From NCBI GenBank assembly GCA_015243575.1, contig CP042469.1, positions 124,001 to 188,000 of the forward strand: a stretch of DNA of 64,000 nucleotides, given 5' to 3'. The notes under the pieces were generated by a model. That model had not been told where the DNA came from. It worked only from the letters and a program-made list of their open reading frames with translations, and made no database searches. Numbering within the stretch: position 1 is the stretch's first letter; every line of letters begins with the position of its first letter. Below, piece after piece: positions 61,186-64,000 of this stretch. This DNA is from Clostridiales bacterium (GTDB taxonomy: Bacteria; Bacillota; Clostridia; Peptostreptococcales; Anaerovoracaceae). The translations under genes were made by a program, and so were the position numbers.

Positions 61186-62220
61186 TTGAAAAATGTTTTG
61201 ATCATTGGAGGGGGTCTCGCAGGCTGTACTGCGGCGAGAGAACTTTCGTCTGCAGGAATTCATTGCTGCATCGTTGAACAAAGCAGAGACATTGGCGGAA
61301 AGGTGCGCAATTATGGCTGTAAATCAGACTCAAAATGCAACAACTGCGGGCTTTGCGCGGTCGGTTCTCTTTGGGATGATATCAGAGAGGACGCTAACGT
61401 GAGAATGCTTTGCAGTGCATCGGTGATTGATCTGTCTCAAGCTGATGGGGAATTTTGCGTTCTGATTCAGACTGAAAGCGGCAAAATAGAAGAGCGTTTT
61501 ACAGAAATCATTGTTGCTGCCGGATTTCAGGATGTCGCTCAAACTGCGGGAGCTGGCTATGACAGCTCAGATTTTCCCAGAGTCTGTACAGGCAATGCGC
61601 TGGAACTGTTGATGAAAGAACGGAGTATCGATTCCCTTTTCCCAGAGCAGCCTGACAGCATCGCTTTTATCATGTGCTACGGTTCCAGAACGCGAAAAGA
61701 AAGAGCAGCTTACTGTTCTCAGGTTTGCTGTGCTTATTCCACCCGTGCCGCAAAGGTAATAAAACAATATTACCCCGGTACTGAGGTGGTATTTTTTTAT
61801 ATGGATTTGCAGGCAGTCAATCCGGGAAATTATGCGGAGGAGCTGGCAGCCAGGGGAATTCGCTTTGAACGGTGCAGACCCGCAGAAATTTCCTTCGAAG
61901 GCGATTACCCGATCGTGGCATATGAGGATGCGGAGGGGAAAAAACAAAAGCGCTTTGACTATCTCTTCCTGAATACGGGGATTCATCCTGATCTTGCTCA
62001 AAATACGGCTTTGGCAGATCTCACTGGCCTTAAGGTTGAGCGAAGCGGGTTTCTTGGATATGTTTCTGAACCGCTGGAAACGGGTGTTTATCTCGCAGGA
62101 TGCTCCCGCTTTCCCATGGGAATTCTTGATACCATTGCCAGTGCACGAAATACTGCCTCCATACTCATCAACGGAGAGGCAAGAGGCAGCAATTGGGAAC
62201 ATAAGGGAGGGGTACAATGA
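61186..62220 (+). CDS. HdrA-like FAD/Fe-S oxidoreductase subunit
   Basis: A 344-residue protein. FAD-binding NVLIIGGGLAGCTAARELSS opens the chain, followed by EQSRDIGGKVRNYG and a four-cysteine cluster C-x5-C-x2-C-x2-C (CKSDSKCNNCGLC). Further on come IIVAAGF, the CYGSRTRKERAAYCSQVCCAY-type cysteine-rich segment, and a C-terminal FAD motif (ETGVYLAGCSRFPMGI). It resembles the flavin part of heterodisulfide reductase HdrA but lacks the usual ferredoxin domains. The TTG at 61186 is preferred because AGGTGA lies just upstream. Its stop overlaps the next ATG, so the two subunits are coupled. Confidence 0.85.
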   Translation: MKNVLIIGGGLAGCTAARELSSAGIHCCIVEQSRDIGGKVRNYGCKSDSKCNNCGLCAVGSLWDDIREDANVRMLCSASVIDLSQADGEFCVLIQTESGKIEERFTEIIVAAGFQDVAQTAGAGYDSSDFPRVCTGNALELLMKERSIDSLFPEQPDSIAFIMCYGSRTRKERAAYCSQVCCAYSTRAAKVIKQYYPGTEVVFFYMDLQAVNPGNYAEELAARGIRFERCRPAEISFEGDYPIVAYEDAEGKKQKRFDYLFLNTGIHPDLAQNTALADLTGLKVERSGFLGYVSEPLETGVYLAGCSRFPMGILDTIASARNTASILINGEARGSNWEHKGGVQ

Positions 62221-63635
62221 AAACGATCCTTGCCGGCAAAAGCAGATACACGGAGTCACTGAAACCGGCGTTACATGATGCCGGATTTGATACCATTGCT
62301 GTAGAAACTGTGCATGAGCTGAGATCACTTCCGAAAGAGTATCCTGTGATCGTTCTGCAGGACACGGAACTCAGCCCGCTGATTACAAGTAAAAAGGAGG
62401 CGGAAGCAGCAATCCTTGGATTGAAACCAAAGGATCTGATCGTGTTTTTAATGGATCAGAACCAGGACGCCACTCCCTACATAGAAAACTGCGTTTTACA
62501 TATGGCAAGCTATCTGGCAGGACTGAAGCGAAATATCGCGGTTCTTCTAAGGTCTTCCAGAGCCTCGGATTCCGGATTTGACGAGCGTTACAGAACGGCG
62601 AGAAACAAAGGGGTAGCCTTTGTGAAGTATGAGCATATTGACATCGGCTCTGATGACGGTAAAACCCGGATTGAACTTTGGGATGGAAGCACGAGGCTAG
62701 TCCTGGAAACGCCGCTCTGCATTCCTTGTGAAGCCAGCCCGACTTCCGAACTATATGCCTTTGCCGATGCGCTGCATGTTCGAACCTATGGCGACAGAGA
62801 CGTAAGCGGCAGCCATGGAGTCAGCGGAGGAAGATGGTTTTTAAACCAGGGAACGACGTTCAAGCGAAATGTGAAACTGATCCATACGGATTCTTTGGAC
62901 CAGGATGCAAGATCCATTGTGCCGTCTCTCGTGAGGGATCTAAAGGAACTCTATGAGCCGGGACAGGAACAAATAGCGTTTGTTGACAGCAAAAAGTGTG
63001 CCTTTTGTTATACCTGCTACAGAGTCTGCCCTCATTCGGCGCTGTCTCCTGATGAGAACAATGAGGCAATGAAGGCAGAGGAACTCCTCTGCCAGCGCTG
63101 CGGTATCTGCGTTTCTGTCTGTCCGGCAGGTGCAATCGCTTTCCGGGGAACAGAGTCGGTTTGTAGATCAGAAGGCGAAGCCTTCGAGCAGGATGCGGGA
63201 GCTATGGAGCAGCGAACCGAAGTCATGGAGCAGGATGTGGGAGCCATGGCGCTGGGTAAGGAAGACGATAGCAAAGCGACACAGAAGCTAAAAATCTTTT
63301 GCTGTGAAAATTCTGCGTTCCCGCTGTCAGCAGAAGCCCTTGTCGGGATTAATACTGCCATCCAGCCGGTGGCCTGCGGCGGTGAAATCAGCACCGGTAT
63401 GGTCTTGGAAGCGTTGAAACAGTATGATTCTGTATTGGTGGCGGTTTGCTGCTACGATGCCTGCAAGCATCGGGACGGAAATAAGCGATGCACAAAGCAG
63501 ATGGAACGGCTGAAGGAGAGATTGGGAAAATTGGGCTACGATTCAAATCGAATCAGCAGTGTGCGGATTGGTATCACAATGGCAGACATATTGCGGGATG
63601 AGGCTTTAACAGCCTTGAAAGGAGAAGTGCGATGA
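62217..63635 (+). CDS. HdrA/MvhD-like subunit with two [4Fe-4S] clusters
   Basis: A 472-residue protein. The N-terminal ~255 residues are an HdrA-like domain without clear cofactor motif. A 2[4Fe-4S] ferredoxin segment is near 260-310 (CAFCYTCYRVCPHSALSPDE, then CQRCGICVSVCPAGA). A linker with imperfect repeats (EQDAGAMEQ, EQDVGAMA) follows, then an MvhD/FlpD domain at about 360-470 (CCENSAFPLSAEALVG, VACGGEISTGMVLEAL, AVCCYDACKHRDGNKRC). GGAGGG precedes the ATG, which overlaps the previous stop. Such subunits shuttle electrons in bifurcating Hdr complexes and in the acetogen MetVF-linked complex. Confidence 0.88.
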   Translation: MKTILAGKSRYTESLKPALHDAGFDTIAVETVHELRSLPKEYPVIVLQDTELSPLITSKKEAEAAILGLKPKDLIVFLMDQNQDATPYIENCVLHMASYLAGLKRNIAVLLRSSRASDSGFDERYRTARNKGVAFVKYEHIDIGSDDGKTRIELWDGSTRLVLETPLCIPCEASPTSELYAFADALHVRTYGDRDVSGSHGVSGGRWFLNQGTTFKRNVKLIHTDSLDQDARSIVPSLVRDLKELYEPGQEQIAFVDSKKCAFCYTCYRVCPHSALSPDENNEAMKAEELLCQRCGICVSVCPAGAIAFRGTESVCRSEGEAFEQDAGAMEQRTEVMEQDVGAMALGKEDDSKATQKLKIFCCENSAFPLSAEALVGINTAIQPVACGGEISTGMVLEALKQYDSVLVAVCCYDACKHRDGNKRCTKQMERLKERLGKLGYDSNRISSVRIGITMADILRDEALTALKGEVR

Positions 63636-64000
63636 TCATAGCTTCACAGAAGCCCATTGAAGAAATCAGGGAGACTATAAAGCCATACAAGAAAGTCCTG
63701 ATTGCAGCTTGCGGCACCTGCGTCACCGTATGCCTTGCCGGAGGTGAAAAGGAAGCAAAGGAGCTTGCCGATCTATTGTCCCTGTCAGGGGATCAAGAAT
63801 TCAGAGTGGTAACACCCAAGCGTCAGTGTGACAGCGAGTTTCTGGAAGAGTTTGATAAAGACATTGCCTGGGCCGATGCGGGGCTGTCCTTAGCCTGCGG
63901 GGTAGGCGTCCAGTATCTGGCGGAACGCTGCACGGGAAAACCGATCATTCCCGGCCTCAATACTGCCTTTATGGGCGCAAACCGGGATGCCGGTTACTGG
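63632..64000 (+). CDS. metV: MetV-like zinc/Fe-S subunit of methylene-THF reductase (partial)
   Basis: The first 123 codons, open to the right edge. It has VLIAACGTCVTVCLAGGEKE and the typical RQCDSEFLEEF, and AGLSLACGVGVQYLAER, as in MetV and the methylene-tetrahydrofolate reductase C-terminal domain. Its ATG overlaps the preceding stop, and GGAG lies upstream. In acetogens MetV partners MetF and an HdrABC-MvhD module; metF is expected just beyond the window. Confidence 0.85.
   Translation, partial: MIIASQKPIEEIRETIKPYKKVLIAACGTCVTVCLAGGEKEAKELADLLSLSGDQEFRVVTPKRQCDSEFLEEFDKDIAWADAGLSLACGVGVQYLAERCTGKPIIPGLNTAFMGANRDAGYW

Overview
The window looks like a chromosomal segment of an anaerobic, moderate-GC Bacillota of class Clostridia. 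The reasons are Shine-Dalgarno sites close to AAGGAGG, sigma-A promoters, S-layer-homology (SLH) anchoring, PadR, PucR, SAPR and OmpR regulators, a superoxide reductase fused to a helix-turn-helix, ferredoxin-type Fe-S proteins, and an HdrA/MvhD/MetV cluster typical of anaerobes that reduce methylene-tetrahydrofolate. A placement near the amino-acid-fermenting Anaerovoracaceae is a guess from gene content. I see no rRNA, tRNA, CRISPR array, intact insertion sequence or prophage.

Layout. 1-6.9 kb: a sigma-54 activator (minus, cut by the left edge) faces a sigma-54 promoter driving an amidohydrolase, followed by a YfcC transporter and a PepV-like dipeptidase. 7-11 kb: an Arr rifampin ADP-ribosyltransferase in AT-rich DNA, an SNF-family symporter and a GltD-like oxidoreductase. 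11-16.6 kb: an alpha/beta hydrolase, a small HTH protein with a consensus promoter, a decayed DUF4085 gene, an AraC regulator, an AzgA purine permease with a structured leader, and an EamA exporter. 16.6-20.3 kb (minus): an HTH-superoxide reductase fusion, then a three-gene operon (GIY-YIG-like, DUF6530-like, AAA+/VWA). 20.4-28.5 kb: a DUF362 ferredoxin-like gene behind a MerR-type 19-bp-spacer promoter, a SAPR response regulator, and a 1757-residue S-layer beta-helix protein.

28.7-36.3 kb is a signalling island: a PAS-PP2C phosphatase, a mini-ferritin, an RsbQ hydrolase overlapping a PAS-GGDEF cyclase, and two membrane GGDEF cyclases. 36.4-49.5 kb: a truncated MFS gene, PucR, a UDG-like protein, a PadR/DUF2812 pair behind three tandem promoter-like repeats and a dyad operator, endonuclease IV, an OatA-like acyltransferase, an OmpR/kinase/lipoprotein operon and a YVTN beta-propeller. 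49.7-55.3 kb: a multi-PAS soluble kinase followed by a TetM/EF-G-like GTPase fused to a Rae1/YacP-type NYN nuclease, the most interesting single gene here. 55.3-61 kb: LURP-one-like and NTF2-like proteins, a possible sRNA or attenuator, and an AraC, aminotransferase and APC-permease cluster. 61.2-64 kb: the start of an HdrA-like/MvhD-like/MetV operon, cut by the right edge.

Functional threads are amino-acid and peptide use (amidohydrolase, dipeptidase, four transporters, aminotransferase), envelope and surface biology (SLH protein, OatA, two-component system with lipoprotein), c-di-GMP and stress signalling, DNA repair, oxidative defence and C1 redox metabolism. All functional calls rest on reading motifs and remembered families; no searches were run.
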